NCBI GenBank assembly: GCA_037447655.1
Contig: JBBHKE010003126.1
Coordinates: 148,560-212,559 of the forward strand
Source: Zygnema cylindricum
Taxonomy: Eukaryota > Streptophyta > Zygnematophyceae > Zygnematales > Zygnemataceae
DNA: 64,000 nucleotides
Reading direction: 5' to 3'
Shown here: one piece after another, positions 1 to 10,983 of the stretch
Position numbering within the stretch: the first letter of the stretch is position 1
How the letters are laid out: the number at the start of each line of letters is the position of its first letter
Position numbers and translations under genes: made by a program
The notes under the pieces: model-generated
Told to the model about the DNA's origin: nothing
Database searches by the model: none
Seen by the model: only the letters and a program-made list of their open reading frames with translations

Positions 1-715
1 GCCAATTTCAAGCAGGCAACTTTACTGCCATGTCAGTTATGAAGAGAAGGACACGTGTCGGTCCGTGAGAAAGTCAAGTTTGGTTGTTCTAGAAGAAAAG
101 GTACAGTTACATTTGAGGACCAAAGTTACACGTGGAGGTTCATCTTCGGTGATGAAAGAATACGTGGAAAGCGGACGCTGTCCGCCGTCATTTTTGGAAG
201 AGAAGTATTGACTGTACCGTCATTTCAACGGACGAACTTTAACCGCGTACTATTTCATTTCTAGCTGCTGTGTGATTGGTGGAAATAATTATGTGCATTT
301 GACGGTGGGATTTTGTTAATGAAGAGTAGTGTACCAATTGGCCACGCTAGTTGTAGTACGGTGTGATCAACCGTAGGCTCACTTGTATATATAGGACTTA
401 GATTACTTTAGGAAAAGTAGGTTTGTTGTGTAGGAAAAACTGCAAAGCAGTTTTTGGGTGTGTTTGAATTATAAGATCATTGTGATCTATTGGCAGACAT
501 TTGTGAACTTCTGCATGTGGATTCTTTGGTGTATATTTTTTATTGTGGAAAATTTGCATACCTAGGGTGTGTCTGGTTTGTTTGGGGCTACATTGTGAAG
601 TTGGTTGTTTGTGGGATTTCGTTAGAGTTTCCTCTTTGCACAATTGATTATCATGGCAACTGCCGGTGCTTCTTCATCTTCTTCATTGGCACCAGCTGCC
701 TCAAATCAACATTTT
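1..715 (+). promoter_or_regulatory. Promoter-like fragment with TATA box and start of a broken ORF
   Basis: A TATA-like stretch lies at about 388-396, followed by a leader of roughly 250 nt and an ATG at 654 in a good context. The ORF opens with an Ala/Ser-rich N-terminus (MATAGASSSSSLAPAAS). From about 716 the DNA instead matches the integrase of the minus-strand copia element A, so the ORF is interrupted after about 20 codons. It could be the 5' end of a host gene cut by a retroelement, or the LTR, leader and gag start of another retroelement. I cannot tell which. No PBS or terminal TG is clear. Confidence 0.3.
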
Positions 716-839
716 TCGCTCCATGCTTTATATTGTCTAAAACAATCCCAAGCTTCTTACTTGTTTTTCAAAAAATACAACTTAGAATACCGAGACCAAT
801 CATCAGTGATAGTCATCATAAATCTCTTCCCCCCCCGGT

Positions 840-1605
840 GAGGGCATTTTGGCCAGTCCCAAAATATCTGTGTGTACTAAATCTTGAATTTTTTCTCCCT
901 TATAGGTGGTTGTTTGGGAAAGGGTAATCTGTGTGCTTTACCTTGAGCACATCCACTACAATCACTTATATTATCACTCTCATTGAACTGAATCCTTTCC
1001 ACCACTCCCATCTTTTTCATCTCTCTTAACTTATCTAGATTCACATGCCCAAGCCTCTTATGCCAGATCATAATATCATGAACACCAGCATAATAAAGTT
1101 TCTTCGTTTCATTACTTCAAATCAGTCTAAACATCCCATGGCTACCTTTCTCAGCAGTGAAATAGATTTCCTCCTCAAAACTAGCAGTAAAGACTCCTTT
1201 CCTAGTGCTAACATCAAAACCCTTATCATCTAATACAGACGTAGGGATGAGGTTTTTGTTCAGCTCCGGAATAAACAATACATTGGAGAATGTAACTATG
1301 GATGTCTTTTCTTCTACTAACACTTTTAGATCTACTGATCATACAAGAGTAGTAGTGACTATCCTCTTATCCTTGTACTCTATCTCTACGGTAAGAATCT
1401 TTTTTATCTTAGTGAACATGTGTTTATCCTTACACATTTGCATGGAGGCACCTGAATCTACAATCCAACCTGCTTCACCTTTCAATCCACTGAAAGCACA
1501 TTTATGCTTTCGTTGAATTTCTACCTCGTTTGTCGCTTCCAACTCCTCATCTAATAGGAGCTCATCCTCCTCGTCTTTAGATTCCACCTCATATACCTGT
1601 GTCAC
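840..1605 (-). pseudogene. Element A protease / pre-integrase / integrase N-part (broken)
   Basis: Several minus-strand open pieces follow one another: protease with DSGAS and downstream conserved blocks (1117-1605), then the GAG-pre-integrase zinc region with an HKRLGHV motif and a CSGCAQGK motif (877-1071). These supply the HHCC zinc-binding pattern typical of copia integrases. A stop directly follows the REKKFKI block, and the sequence continues as a decayed match to the element C integrase. The pieces are in order but in different frames, so no polyprotein can be made. Confidence 0.82.
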
Positions 1606-1659
1606 AAGGGCCTTTTTCTTTCCTCTCGGGGTTCAACCGGTCTGCCCCTTCTTTAACCA

Positions 1660-2560
1660 AAGATTGGTTAGCTTAGTGCACTCTGCCATATAGTGCCATG
1701 GTTTTTTACAAAAATGATATAAACCCTAGGGAACCCTTGGGAGCCCTTGGACTAAACTCGTCGGTCTGAATGTTTTTCTCCCCCCCTACGTAATTTCCAA
1801 CAAGTCTCCGAGAATCCTTGTTCCTCCAATCGGTTCCAGCTACAAAGGCTTGCCCATTTTTTCTCCCCTTGGGATCTCAAATTTATTCTCCCGAACGAGA
1901 ATTATACCTACCACTGAGTTCCATATCCACCTTGAGTCCGGCAAGTCCTGCACACGGTTAACTATGTTCTCGAACTCATCACGTAACTTCATCAGTAGAC
2001 ATTTAACCTTTTCTTTTTCCCTAAAATCTTTTCGAGCACTCTCTAGCTCCATAAAAAGTGTAGCAAGCTCATTGCAAAAATCCAACATCTTCCCCCCTTT
2101 GTATGCATACTCTTTAACTTTTTGATTAGCCAACTGTTGTTGCTGAATCGTACCACTTTGGTACATCTCTATGAGAGCCATCCAAATATCGGATGCCCTT
2201 TCTACCTGCAAATGAGGACGTGTAAGTCCTTAAGTAAGATGACGAAGGATGAAGTGCTTTGCCGCCATATTGTTGAAATCCCAGGTATGAGTATCATTCT
2301 CCTCGTTCCTCACAATAGGTGACATGAATGCCGAACTAGTTGCAATTGGTGTGGTTGTCTTCTTCTCCTTTCCTTTGTCAACCACCTCTCATTCCTTTGT
2401 CTCCTCCGTTGAAGATGGATCTGCATCTCTAGTGAATATGCCTCTTGTAAACCTTAGAGGTATCCCGAGACTAGATGGAGGCCTCACACGTCCATTCACT
2501 ATTCTCCAAAAGCGTTTCTCACATAGAGGCTTGTCATCATACTTTCCCAGTATATGAAGC
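1660..2560 (-). pseudogene. Element A gag (broken)
   Basis: Minus-strand gag with the UBN2-type copia gag core between 1840 and 2211 (blocks such as GTIQQQQLA, GKMLDFCNELATL and DSRWIWNSVVG) and a damaged zinc knuckle near 1690-1735. The N-terminal part (2211-2560) carries an in-frame stop and a frame change relative to element B. It pairs with the B gag at 4114-5241 as an inverted repeat. Confidence 0.8.
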
Positions 2561-2589
2561 CAGCTCCATTGAATATGGGCACCCTAGAT

Positions 2590-2604
2590 GGTGGGCCCCT
2601 AACC
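2590..2604 (-). other. Primer-binding site of element A (half-tRNA type)
   Basis: On the minus strand, directly after the LTR end TGCA, this 15-mer is complementary to the anticodon stem-loop of plant initiator tRNA-Met, with one mismatch to the version in element B. Confidence 0.7.
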
Positions 2605-2995
2605 TGCAACTCTGAGACCTCCATAGGACCTCAGAGTAGGCGGCTCACACGAAGCCTCTAAGATAACCCTGACCCCTTTAGGTTTCAGCACGAATAACTG
2701 CTACCGTGGTAGACAAAAACTCTGACCACCTTCACCCCTGTGAAGACAAGACTCCCTTGAGTCGATAGCAAAAAGAATCTCTGAATTTGCTCCCCTGAGC
2801 AGTAAGTTTTAGAGGGTCAAAGTGGACCTTTTGTACAAAAGCTCTTTGGGAGAGAGGGTCCTATCTACCAATTTTTTCTAAGTTCTATCTCTCTCTAAAA
2901 CTCTATCTACTGACGCACGACACCAATCATATTACTATACCGTATAGAAAGGTAGAGCTGCCGATGTAGTTTATGTACGAACATTGTACGACATG
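2605..2995 (-). repeat. Partial 5' LTR of element A
   Basis: The minus strand matches the last ~390 bp of the element B LTR, including the CTCTCTCCCA block and the leader block with GCTCAGGGGAGC. It is cut at 2995, exactly where the element B LTR begins on the other strand. The missing U3 part is not found at the far side of B. Confidence 0.8.
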
Positions 2996-4049
2996 TGTAG
3001 AAATTAATGGTCTTTTAAAGTATTTTCTAGGTATGAATAGAAATAAGAAAGAAACCGAGGCATTCTACCTCTAACTTCTCTCTCCAACTCTCAAACTTGT
3101 CGCAGTCACTGAGAAATTGGAGAGGGAGCTAGAGCCTTGGCTACCTAGGCTTTCCAGAGGTTTATGGGAAAATATATTTTAGTTAGGGGTTTTATTTACT
3201 AAAAGATATATGCCGGCCACAAGATTTGATCCTGGTACCTTCCGGCCGGCAGACAGCTAGTAGCCGTTAGCCTTAGCTGTTAAGTCTAAAAGTAGTGTTA
3301 CGTAATATAGGGTTTGATAATTATTTAAACATTTATACGTAGAATAGTTCATTTAACTGTAAATGTTTACGGGAGACATATATCCAGTAAATGTAAAAGT
3401 ACGGATTTCGGTACGGATAAGAAACCAATACCGCGCATTTATTTCTTTAGTGAAAGAATATCGCGCATGTATTTATTACGGCTACGATTAAATGTGAATT
3501 TAATCAGACGGACGGAATTAACACCGAGATCGCGGAAGAGGATTTCGGCGGTTTGTGGTCATCGCCACATTGGATGACACGTGGCGGAATGACATTGGAT
3601 CGCGGCATCTCCAAGGATTAAAAAAGCGAATCCGGACATACCACATGTCGACATGTAGGCCATGTCGTACAGTGTCCGTACAGAAAGTACACCGGCAGTT
3701 GTACTTTTGTGTACGGAACTGAAATCTGATTGGCTCCGTACATCATAGATAGAGTCTGTGAGAGAGATAGAACTTAGAAAAATTAGAAGATAGGACCCTC
3801 TCTCCCAGAGAGCTTCTGTAAAAAAGGTCAACTTTGACCCTCCATAACTTACTGCTCAGGGGAGCAAATTCAAAGATTCTTTTTGCTATCGACTCAAAGG
3901 AGTCTTGCCTTCACATGGGTGAAGTTGGTCAGAGTTATTTTTTTCCAGGGTGGCAGTTATATTTTCTAAAACACCAAGGGGTTAGGGTTATCCTAGAGGC
4001 TTCTTGGAAGCTGTCCACTCTGAGGACTTATGGAGGTCTCAGAGTTTCA
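2996..4049 (+). repeat. 5' LTR of element B
   Basis: About 1054 bp, starting TGTAGAAATTAATGG-like sequence and ending TTTCA just before the PBS. It aligns along its length to 8446-9485. It holds a purine/pyrimidine block, a GTACGG-rich middle and an R/U5 block (ACCCTCTCTCCCAGAGAGC). Confidence 0.88.
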
Positions 4050-4064
4050 GGTTATGGGCCCACC
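4050..4064 (+). other. Primer-binding site of element B: anticodon loop of initiator tRNA-Met
   Basis: The 15-mer GGTTATGGGCCCACC follows the LTR end directly. It is the exact reverse complement of the anticodon stem-loop of plant initiator tRNA-Met (GGTGGGCCCATAACC), not of the tRNA 3' end. This is the internal, half-tRNA priming known for Drosophila copia and yeast Ty5. The same site with one or two changes is seen in elements A and C. Confidence 0.8.
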
Positions 4065-4113
4065 CTCTTGGGTACCAATCTTTAATGGAACTGGCTTCGT
4101 ATGCTAGGAAAGT

Positions 4114-5241
4114 ATGATGATAGGAGCTCTATGCGAAAAAAGGTTTTGGGGGATAGTGAGTGGACGGTTGGGGTGTCCATCAAGTTTTGGAATTCCTCCA
4201 GGGTTTGGAGGAAGCAGATTCACCAGAAAAGAGGATCCACCTTCAACGAAGGAAACAAAAGAAGGAGAGGTGGTGGACAAAGGAAAGGAGAAGGAGGCGA
4301 CCACACCAATAACAACTAGTTCGGCATTCATGTCACCTATTCCGTGGAACGATGAGAATGATACTCAAACCTGGGACTTCAACAATATGGCGGCAAAGCA
4401 CTTGATCCTACGCCATCTCACTCAAAGACTTACATGTCCTCCTTTGCAGGTAAAAAGGGCATCCGATCTTTGGATGGCTTTCATAGAGATGTACCGAAGT
4501 GGTACGATTCAGCAACAACAGTTGGCTGATCAGAAAGTTAAGGAGTGTGTATACAAAGGGGGGAAGATGTTGGATTTTTGCAATGAGCTTGCTACAATCT
4601 TCATGGAGCAAGAGAGTGCGAGAAATGATTCTAGTGAAAAAGAAAAGGTTAACTGTCTACTGGTGAAGTTACCCGATGAGCTCGAGAACATAGTCAACTG
4701 TGTGCAGGAGTTTTCGGACTCAAGGTGGATATGGAACTCAGTGGTAGGGATGATTCTCGTTCGGGAGAATACGATTGAGATCCGAAGGGGAGGAAAGAGT
4801 GGCCAAGCCTTGGCAACTGCGACCGATTGGAGGAACAAGGATTTTTGGAAACCGGTCACAAACTATGGGGGGAGGGAGCAAAAAAATCAGAACAGCGAGT
4901 TCGGACCAAGGGCTCCCAAAGGTTTATGTCATTTTTGTAAGAAACCTGGGCACTATATGGCAGAGTGCACTAAACTAACCGAGCTTCGGTTAAAGGAGGG
5001 GCAGACCGGTGGTACCCCGAGAGGAAAGAAAAAGGCCCTTGTGACACAGGTACATGAGGCGGAATCCGAGGACAAGGACGATGAGCTCCTTTTAGATGAG
5101 GAGTTAGAGGCGAAAAACGAGGTCGAAATACGACGAAGGCAGAAATGTGCTTACGGTGAATTGAAAGGTGAAGCAGGCTGGATTGTAGATTCAGGTGCCT
5201 CCATGCACATGTGTAAGATAAGCACCTGTTCACTAAGATAA
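4114..5241 (+). pseudogene. Element B gag-protease (partly open, 375 codons)
   Basis: The copia gag core lies at about residues 95-230, followed by a CCHC zinc knuckle CHFCKKPGHYMAEC at 4927-4968 (CX2CX4HX4C) and the protease motif DSGAS around 5188. A stop at 4106-4108 separates this frame from the true gag N-terminus (compare element C, which has Trp there). The frame ends at 5241 through a frameshift shortly after the protease active site. The remaining protease blocks continue at 5250-5527 in another frame. It would have packaged element RNA and cleaved the polyprotein. Confidence 0.85.
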
Positions 5242-5249
5242 GAAATATT

Positions 5250-6653
5250 TCCACCGTAAAGATAGAGTACGAGATGGGAGGATAGTCACCACTACTCTTG
5301 TAGGATCGGTAGATTTGAAAGTTATAGTAGAAGGAAAGACATCCATAGTAACATTCTCCGATGTATTTTTTATTCCGGAGGTGAACAAAAACCTCATCTC
5401 CACGTCTGTATTAGATGATAAAGGTTTTTTTACTAGAACTAGGGAAGGAGTCTTTACTGCTAGTTTTGAGGAGGATGTCTATTTCATTGCTGAGAAAGGT
5501 AGCCATGGGATGTTTAGACTGATTTGAAGTAATGAAACGAATAAACTTTATTATGCTGGTGTTCATGATATTATGATGTGGCATAAGAGGCTTGGGCATG
5601 TGAATCTAGATAAGTTAAGAGAGATGAAAAAGATGGGAGTGGTGGAAAGGATTCAGTTCAGTGAGAGTGATAATATAAATCATGTCCCCGGCAATTTATC
5701 TTCACACAAGTTGACTCATATTCAGAACACCTTTCTTGCGCAGACTGCTATAGCTGCTATGACTCTGCTACGACTGCTATGACTGCTATGACTGCTATGA
5801 TCTGTCAGCGCAGCTGTAATATAAGAGCAGCGCAGCTGCGATGTCAGATCAGAGCAACATAGTAGCACAGTTACAAGTGTAGAGTGCTCAAGGTTTCTAG
5901 CTACGATATCAGACTTAGTGCAGCATGGCAGCATAGCAGCAAGATATAGAGAGAACTCAAGGTTTCCAAAACAACAAAAAACTCCATGAAACTTCAATCA
6001 AGAGAGTTAGGAGTGACAATGGTGGAGAGTATACTTCTTACTAGTTTGAGGATATTTTGAGGGAAGATGGAGTGCAACACCAAAAGACAGTTCCAAAAAA
6101 CCTGGAACAGAATGGAATAGTTAAACCATTAAATAGGACACTAAGTGATAGTTTTAGAAGTATGTTGTCGGATAAGAAGATAGGAAAAAGATTTTGGGCA
6201 GAAGTAATAAATTGTGCTAATTACCTCAAAAATAGAGTTCTTGCCTCAGCTATAAAAGATCAAACACCTTATGAGAGATGGACTGGCCGTAAACCAGACT
6301 TATCTCACTTAAAGGTTTTCGACAGTCAAGCATTCAGTCTAGATACAGATTGGTCTAATTGGAAGCTAGACCCTAAAGGAAAACCGGGATACTTATTAGG
6401 ATATGATGAGGATGTTAAAGGATATGGAGTTTACGATCTAAAAATGGAAGATATAATCTTAGTCAAGCATTTAGTAGTTATGGATGAAGGAAAGTCGGTG
6501 GATCCCTTCAAGTATACAAAGTCAGTAAAAATCAGATTTGAGTCAGAAAATTTCGATGACTTTGAGCTTCCTAACTATCGAGGTTTTAGAGAAGATGACA
6601 TTCTTCTAGGTACGAATCAGACCAAAAAGGACTCGGCTGCCAAACTCCAGTGA
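5250..6653 (+). pseudogene. Element B protease end and integrase (interrupted)
   Basis: The protease C-terminal part ends at a stop at 5525-5527. The pre-integrase HKRLGHVNL motif follows at about 5579. Integrase sequence breaks off at about 5678 and resumes at about 5996 with the RSDNGGEYTS block carrying the second catalytic Asp. The zinc-site cysteines and first catalytic Asp, present in element C, are replaced by unrelated DNA. The rest (6057-6653) keeps the copia C-terminal GKPGYLLGYDEDVKGYGVYD region, but the catalytic Glu position reads NGIVKPLNR instead of NGVAERLNR, so Glu is lost too. Confidence 0.82.
5679..5995 (+). repeat. Foreign ~317-bp block replacing part of the element B integrase
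   Basis: This stretch has no match in elements A or C. It contains a short tandem array of ACTGCTATG-like units at about 5748-5802, further CAGCGCAGCTG-like inverted pieces, and two copies of CTCAAGGTTTC (near 5888 and 5956). About 285 bp of integrase sequence expected here is missing, so it is a replacement rather than a simple insertion. Confidence 0.6.
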
Positions 6654-7600
6654 CAACTCTACCCGAAGCGGAAGACGTGGTGGAAATTAATTCGGAATCA
6701 AAGGATAGGGGAGAAGCCGAGATGGTTCGAAAGAGCCCACGAGAACCATCTATTCGTACCACAAAATTTGAGGGGGGAAGGAGAAGTAGCAAAAGCTTGC
6801 AAAAAAAACACGTTAATAACAAGGTAACAAAACTATCTCATCAAATTGAACCTCAAACTTATGGAGAGGCGATGACTTGTCCAGAAAGGAATCTGAAGAA
6901 GACAACCATCAATGAGAAGATGGCCTCAATTATGGCAGCCGATACTTTGGAGCTGGTGGATTGTCCACCTAACCGAAAACAAATCAGTTGTAAGTGGGTT
7001 TTCAAATTAAAACTGAACCCGGATAACACCATTGAGCGTTACAAAGCCTGATTAGTGGCAAAAGGATTTACACAGAAAAAAAAAATCAACTACGAGGAAA
7101 CCTTTGCCCCTGTTGTCAGATTTCCCTCCGTCCGCATACTTCTTAGTCTGGCAGCAGTGGAAGACATAGAGGTGCACCAGATGGACATCAAGAGAGCCTT
7201 TTTGCATGGAAAATTGGAAGAGGAGATGTTAATGCGACAACTTGAAGGATTTGTGGAGGAAGGAGAAGAGAGTAAGGTATGCCGGCTGATTAAATCTCTT
7301 TATGGTTTGAAACATGCCCCTCGACAGTAGAATATGAAGCTTGATGAGTTTCTTACTGGTCAAGGATATATCCGGATCAGCTCAGATCACTCAATCTATG
7401 TTTCGAAGATGAGGAAGGTTTTATATTTATTGCAATTTATGTTGATGATTTGCTTGTCTTAAGTAAATCAATGGAAAAAATTAATAAACTGAAAACCGAT
7501 CTTAAGGGGAGATTTAAAATGAAGGATATAGGGGAAGCAAAATATATTTTGAGAATTCAAGTAGAGAGAGATTGAAAAAGAAAATTATAAGATTGACTCA
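6650..7600 (+). pseudogene. Element B reverse transcriptase (broken)
   Basis: Copia RT blocks are visible in order: KWVFKLKLNPD, LVAKGFTQK, YEETFAPVVRFPSVRILLSLAA, HQMDIKRAFLHG, KSLYGLKHAPRQ, and the catalytic YVDD at about 7440. There is a TGA at 7049-7051 where C has Arg (CGC), a TAG at 7328, and a frameshift before YVDD. The order and spacing are those of the family, but no continuous enzyme is encoded. Confidence 0.85.
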
Positions 7601-7753
7601 AAAGGAAGCAATAGGGAACATGTTTGAAAAATTTCAAATTGATAAAGCTAATAGTTGTACAACTCCATAGAGTTGAAGAAGGGAAGTGAGGGGAGTGAGG
7701 AAGAAGGAATCATAGTCTTAGACGAGGAATTATCTCCTGAAAAATAGAAGTTC

Positions 7754-8432
7754 ATGCAGACTATTCCTTATAGGCAAGTAGTGGGAAGTCTAATCTATTT
7801 TATGAATTGTACCCGGCCGGATTTAGCTGTAGCCGTAGGAGTTCTCAATAGAAGTCTAAATGCTCCCACTAAGAGGGATTGGGAGGCAGCGAAGAGAGTC
7901 CTTAGATATTTGATAGGAACTAGGGATCTATGGTTGCATTTGGGTGGGGAGAATACTGACATCACTACTTGGAGTGATGCCAGTTATGGTGATGCCTCGA
8001 TGAGGAGATGCACTTCTAGATATGTATTATATGTGGGTGATGGGGCTTGCTGTTGGAGTAGCAAACAACAAAACGTTATTGCTCAGTCCACCATGGAGGC
8101 TGAGTATATGGCTTTTTGCTCTGCTGTAAAAGAATTGATGTGGGTCAAGTCTTTGCTTGGTGAGCTTGGTCACCTTAAGAGTGGTGTGCAGAAAATATTT
8201 TGTGATAATCAAGCAGCAATCGCTATTTCTGCCAATCCTAAAACATCATTTTAAAGCCAAACACATGGACATTGGACTCGGCTTTGTTAGAGAGAAAGTA
8301 GAAAACAAAATAGTCAGTTTAGAGTACCGACCAGATAACGAGATGGTAGCAGATATGATGCCTAAACCTGTGCCTTCCCCTAAGCTAATTTTCTGTAGGG
8401 AGAAGTGTGGTCTCAAAATAAAGAGTGACTAG
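7754..8432 (+). pseudogene. Element B RNase H (frameshifted near the end)
   Basis: The frame 7754-8254 carries the copia RNase H landmarks VGSLIYFMNCTRPDLA, SDASYGD, WSSKQQ, QSTMEAEYMA and DNQAAIAI. At about 8245 one extra base shifts the frame, and the remaining HHFKAKHMDI...VADM block is read at 8157-8432. The active-site acidic residues appear present. A stop (8428-8430) and a polypurine tract follow. Confidence 0.85.
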
Positions 8433-8445
8433 AAAATAAGGGGAG
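8432..8445 (+). other. Polypurine tract of element B
   Basis: Purine-rich GAAAATAAGGGGAG sits immediately before the 3' LTR start TGTAG, the usual plus-strand primer position. Element C has the matching AAAAAAGGGGAG at the same place. Confidence 0.75.
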
Positions 8446-9485
8446 TGTAGAAATTGATAGTTCTTTTAGTATTTTATAGGTCTAAAATAAAGTGCAGAAA
8501 AAGAAGCCAAGGCAGTCTGTCTCTAACTTCTCTCTCCAACTCTCACACTTGTTGTATTCACTGAGAAGTTGGTGAGGAAGCTAGTGTCATGGCTACATAT
8601 GTTATCCAGAGATTTACAGGGTAGTAAAGTAGTTTATTTACTAAAATGTTAGTTGTCCCCTAGAGGATTTGATCCTAGTACCTACGAATAGGCAATGCCG
8701 CCGGTAGCCGGTAGCCTCATCTATTTAAGTCTAAGATTAGTGGTAGAAGATATAGTGTGTAATAAATATATAAATGTTAACATATAGACTAATTCATTTA
8801 ACGGCAACTATATATGGGATACATAGAGTCAATTATAAAAAAAACGGATTACGAGTACGAAGAATAAATAAGTACCGCGCATTTGTTTCGATAGCGAAAC
8901 AAATTCATCGCATCTATTTATGACATCTACTATTGAAATCGGACGGCCGGAAAGAATGCCGAGATCGCGGAAGAAGATTTTGGCGGTTAATGGTCACCGC
9001 CACATCGGCTGACACGTGGCACCACGACATTGGATTTCGGCATCTCTAGGGATTACGGAAACGAATCCTGAAAAGACACGTGTCGACATTTTGGTCATGT
9101 CGTACAATATTCGTATATAAAGTACACCGGCAGCTGTACCTTTCTGTACGGTACAGTAATATAATTAGTGCCATACGTCAGTAGATAGAGTTTTAGAGAG
9201 AGATAGGACTTAAAAAAATTTGGTAGATAGGACCCTCTCTCCCAGAGAGCTTATGTACAAAAGGTCAACTTTGACCCTCCTTAACTTACTGCTCAGGGGA
9301 GCAAATTCAGAGATTCTTTTTGCTAACCACTCACGCGAGTCTTGCCTTCACATAGGTGAAGGTGGTTAGAGTTTTTGTTAGCCAAGGTGGCATTATTCGT
9401 GCTCAAACACAAAAAGGTTAGGGTTATCATAGAGGCTTCGTGTGAGCTGCCTACTCTGAGGTCCTATCGAGGTCTCACAGTTGCA
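8446..9485 (+). repeat. 3' LTR of element B
   Basis: About 1040 bp, starting TGTAGAAATTG and ending CAGTTGCA. It aligns with 2996-4049 with many differences and small indels. Directly after it the sequence enters the middle of another LTR (element C). Confidence 0.88.
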
Positions 9486-10013
9486 ATACATCTTCGCCGA
9501 GAACTCGAAAAGGTCACTTTCGCGTTTTGTGATGTGGCATGACCTCGAGCCACGTGGAAGGGTGACATTCGGTCGTGGGAATTCCGAGGAAAGTACGGAC
9601 GAGTGAAAAGCAGACACGCGTCCACTTAATAGCCATATCGTAAATAGGGCGTACAAAAAGTACACCGGCAATAGTACTTTTTGGTACGGTACATAAATCT
9701 GATTGGTCCGTACTTCAGTAGATAGAAGTTATTAGAGGGAATCAGGACTTAGAAAGTTTTGGTACGTAGTCACCTCTCCCTTTGAGAGTTTGCACAAATT
9801 GCCATTTTTACTGCCTGATAACTTATCGCCTGGTTGGGCGTTTTCATAGTTTCTTTTTCCTCCAAACTCAAAGAAGTATAGGCTACACATGGGTGCATTC
9901 AGATTGTCTACTTTTCTGCTTCGGTATAACGCGTTGCCATTGAAAGTGGGTTAGTTAATAACTATCTAGAGGCTTCCTGAATTCTCTAGTCCAATTGAGG
10001 ACAGATAATTGCA
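9486..10013 (+). repeat. Partial 5' LTR of element C
   Basis: Aligns to about 14785-15313 of its own 3' LTR, for example the GGGAATTCCGAGGAAAGTAC and AGTGGGTTAGTTAA blocks, and ends ATTGCA before the PBS. The 5' portion is absent. Confidence 0.8.
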
Positions 10014-10028
10014 AGTTATAGGCCCACC
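10014..10028 (+). other. Primer-binding site of element C (half-tRNA type)
   Basis: AGTTATAGGCCCACC directly follows the LTR. It is complementary to the anticodon stem-loop of initiator tRNA-Met, with two changes from element B. Confidence 0.68.
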
Positions 10029-10029
10029 C

Positions 10030-10983
10030 TCTAGGGTGCCCATCTTCAATGGATCAGGGTTTATCTATTGGGAAGCCATGATGAGAGAGGCTTTGTTTGA
10101 AAAACGTTACTGGGGTATTGTTAGTGGACAAGTGAAACGTCCACCTCAGGGAACACCACCGAGATTTGGTAGAATAAGGTTTTCTGTAGCAACATCTGTT
10201 GCAGCAAAGGAGGCAGATGATGGGGACAGCAGTGTGTTCTAAAAGGGGAAAGAAAATGAGACACCTCTTACTCCTTATGCTCCTATTCCCACGACACTTG
10301 GAGCAGCGATCGTGAAGACCATGGAGATCGATACTCAAATGTGGGAAGACACCAACATGGCTGCCAAGAACTTCATTCTGAGACACCTCACACAAGCCTT
10401 GGCTACTCCCCACCTTCACGTTTAAAAGGCCAAGGAGCAGTGGGTGAGTTTAATAGAGATCTATACAGCTGGTAGAATTCAGTAGCTTTAGTTGGCAGAG
10501 CAAAAGTTGGGAAATTATACTTACAAAGTGGGAAAGATGTTAGACTACTGTAATGATCTTTCTTCTTTGTATATGGAGATGGAGAGTGCCGGGTGGACAG
10601 GTACAATGAAGATGAATGTTAACACTCTCATCATGAAGTTACCTGACGGGTATGAGAATATAGTGTACAGGGTACATGGAATGACTAATAGTTCATGGAC
10701 GTGGAATATAGTGGTCCGCATAATAAATGTGCAAGAGAACACGATTGAAATCAGGAGAGGAGGAAAGAGCATTCAAGCTCTAGCCGTTGGAGGGGATAAG
10801 TGGAGACCAGATCCGAAAAAGCCATACAAAGGAGAAAGAGTTCAACCAGGAGGACCAAGGCCCCCGAACGGCCTATGTCATTTATCGCAGATTGTGTCAA
10901 GCTGTCGGAGCTCAAGCTCTAAGAGAATCATGGAGGGGGTTCTTCCGAAGGGAAGAAAAAAACACTTATGGTCACAAAGGTGA
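10030..10983 (+). pseudogene. Element C gag (several stops, zinc knuckle deleted)
   Basis: Gag reading begins VPIFNGSGFIYWEAMM and runs with stops at about 10240, 10423 and in the CAGTAGCTTTAG stretch near 10482, then is open from 10492 to 10983 over the gag core (GKMLDYCNDLSSL, SSWTWNIVVR). The CCHC knuckle seen in element B is destroyed by a short deletion: after LCHL the sequence jumps past the KKPGHY part. Confidence 0.8.

Larger units (their letters stand above)
716..2995 (-). mobile_element. Ty1/copia element A, truncated and decayed
   Basis: Read on the minus strand from 2995, it has the R/U5 part of a 5' LTR, a PBS, gag, protease, pre-integrase and the first part of the integrase, then stops at about 716. 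It is close to element B throughout. The gag reading frame has stops. The zinc knuckle at about 1690-1735 has its first Cys changed to Tyr (YHFC..H..C). The protease keeps the DSGAS motif. The integrase holds the DDWSRYS-like region but is cut before the second catalytic Asp. RT, RNase H and 3' LTR are absent. Non-functional. Confidence 0.88.
2996..9485 (+). mobile_element. Ty1/copia element B, full length but inactive
   Basis: The element runs 5' LTR (2996-4049), PBS (4050-4064), gag-protease, integrase, reverse transcriptase, RNase H, polypurine tract and 3' LTR (8446-9485), the copia order. LTRs start TGTAGAAATT and end TTTCA or TTGCA. The two LTRs have many substitutions, so the insertion is old. 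The coding part has several stops that look like single-base changes, frameshifts, and a foreign ~317-bp block inside the integrase. The 5 bp on each side (acatg and ataca) do not form a clean target duplication. Confidence 0.92.
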
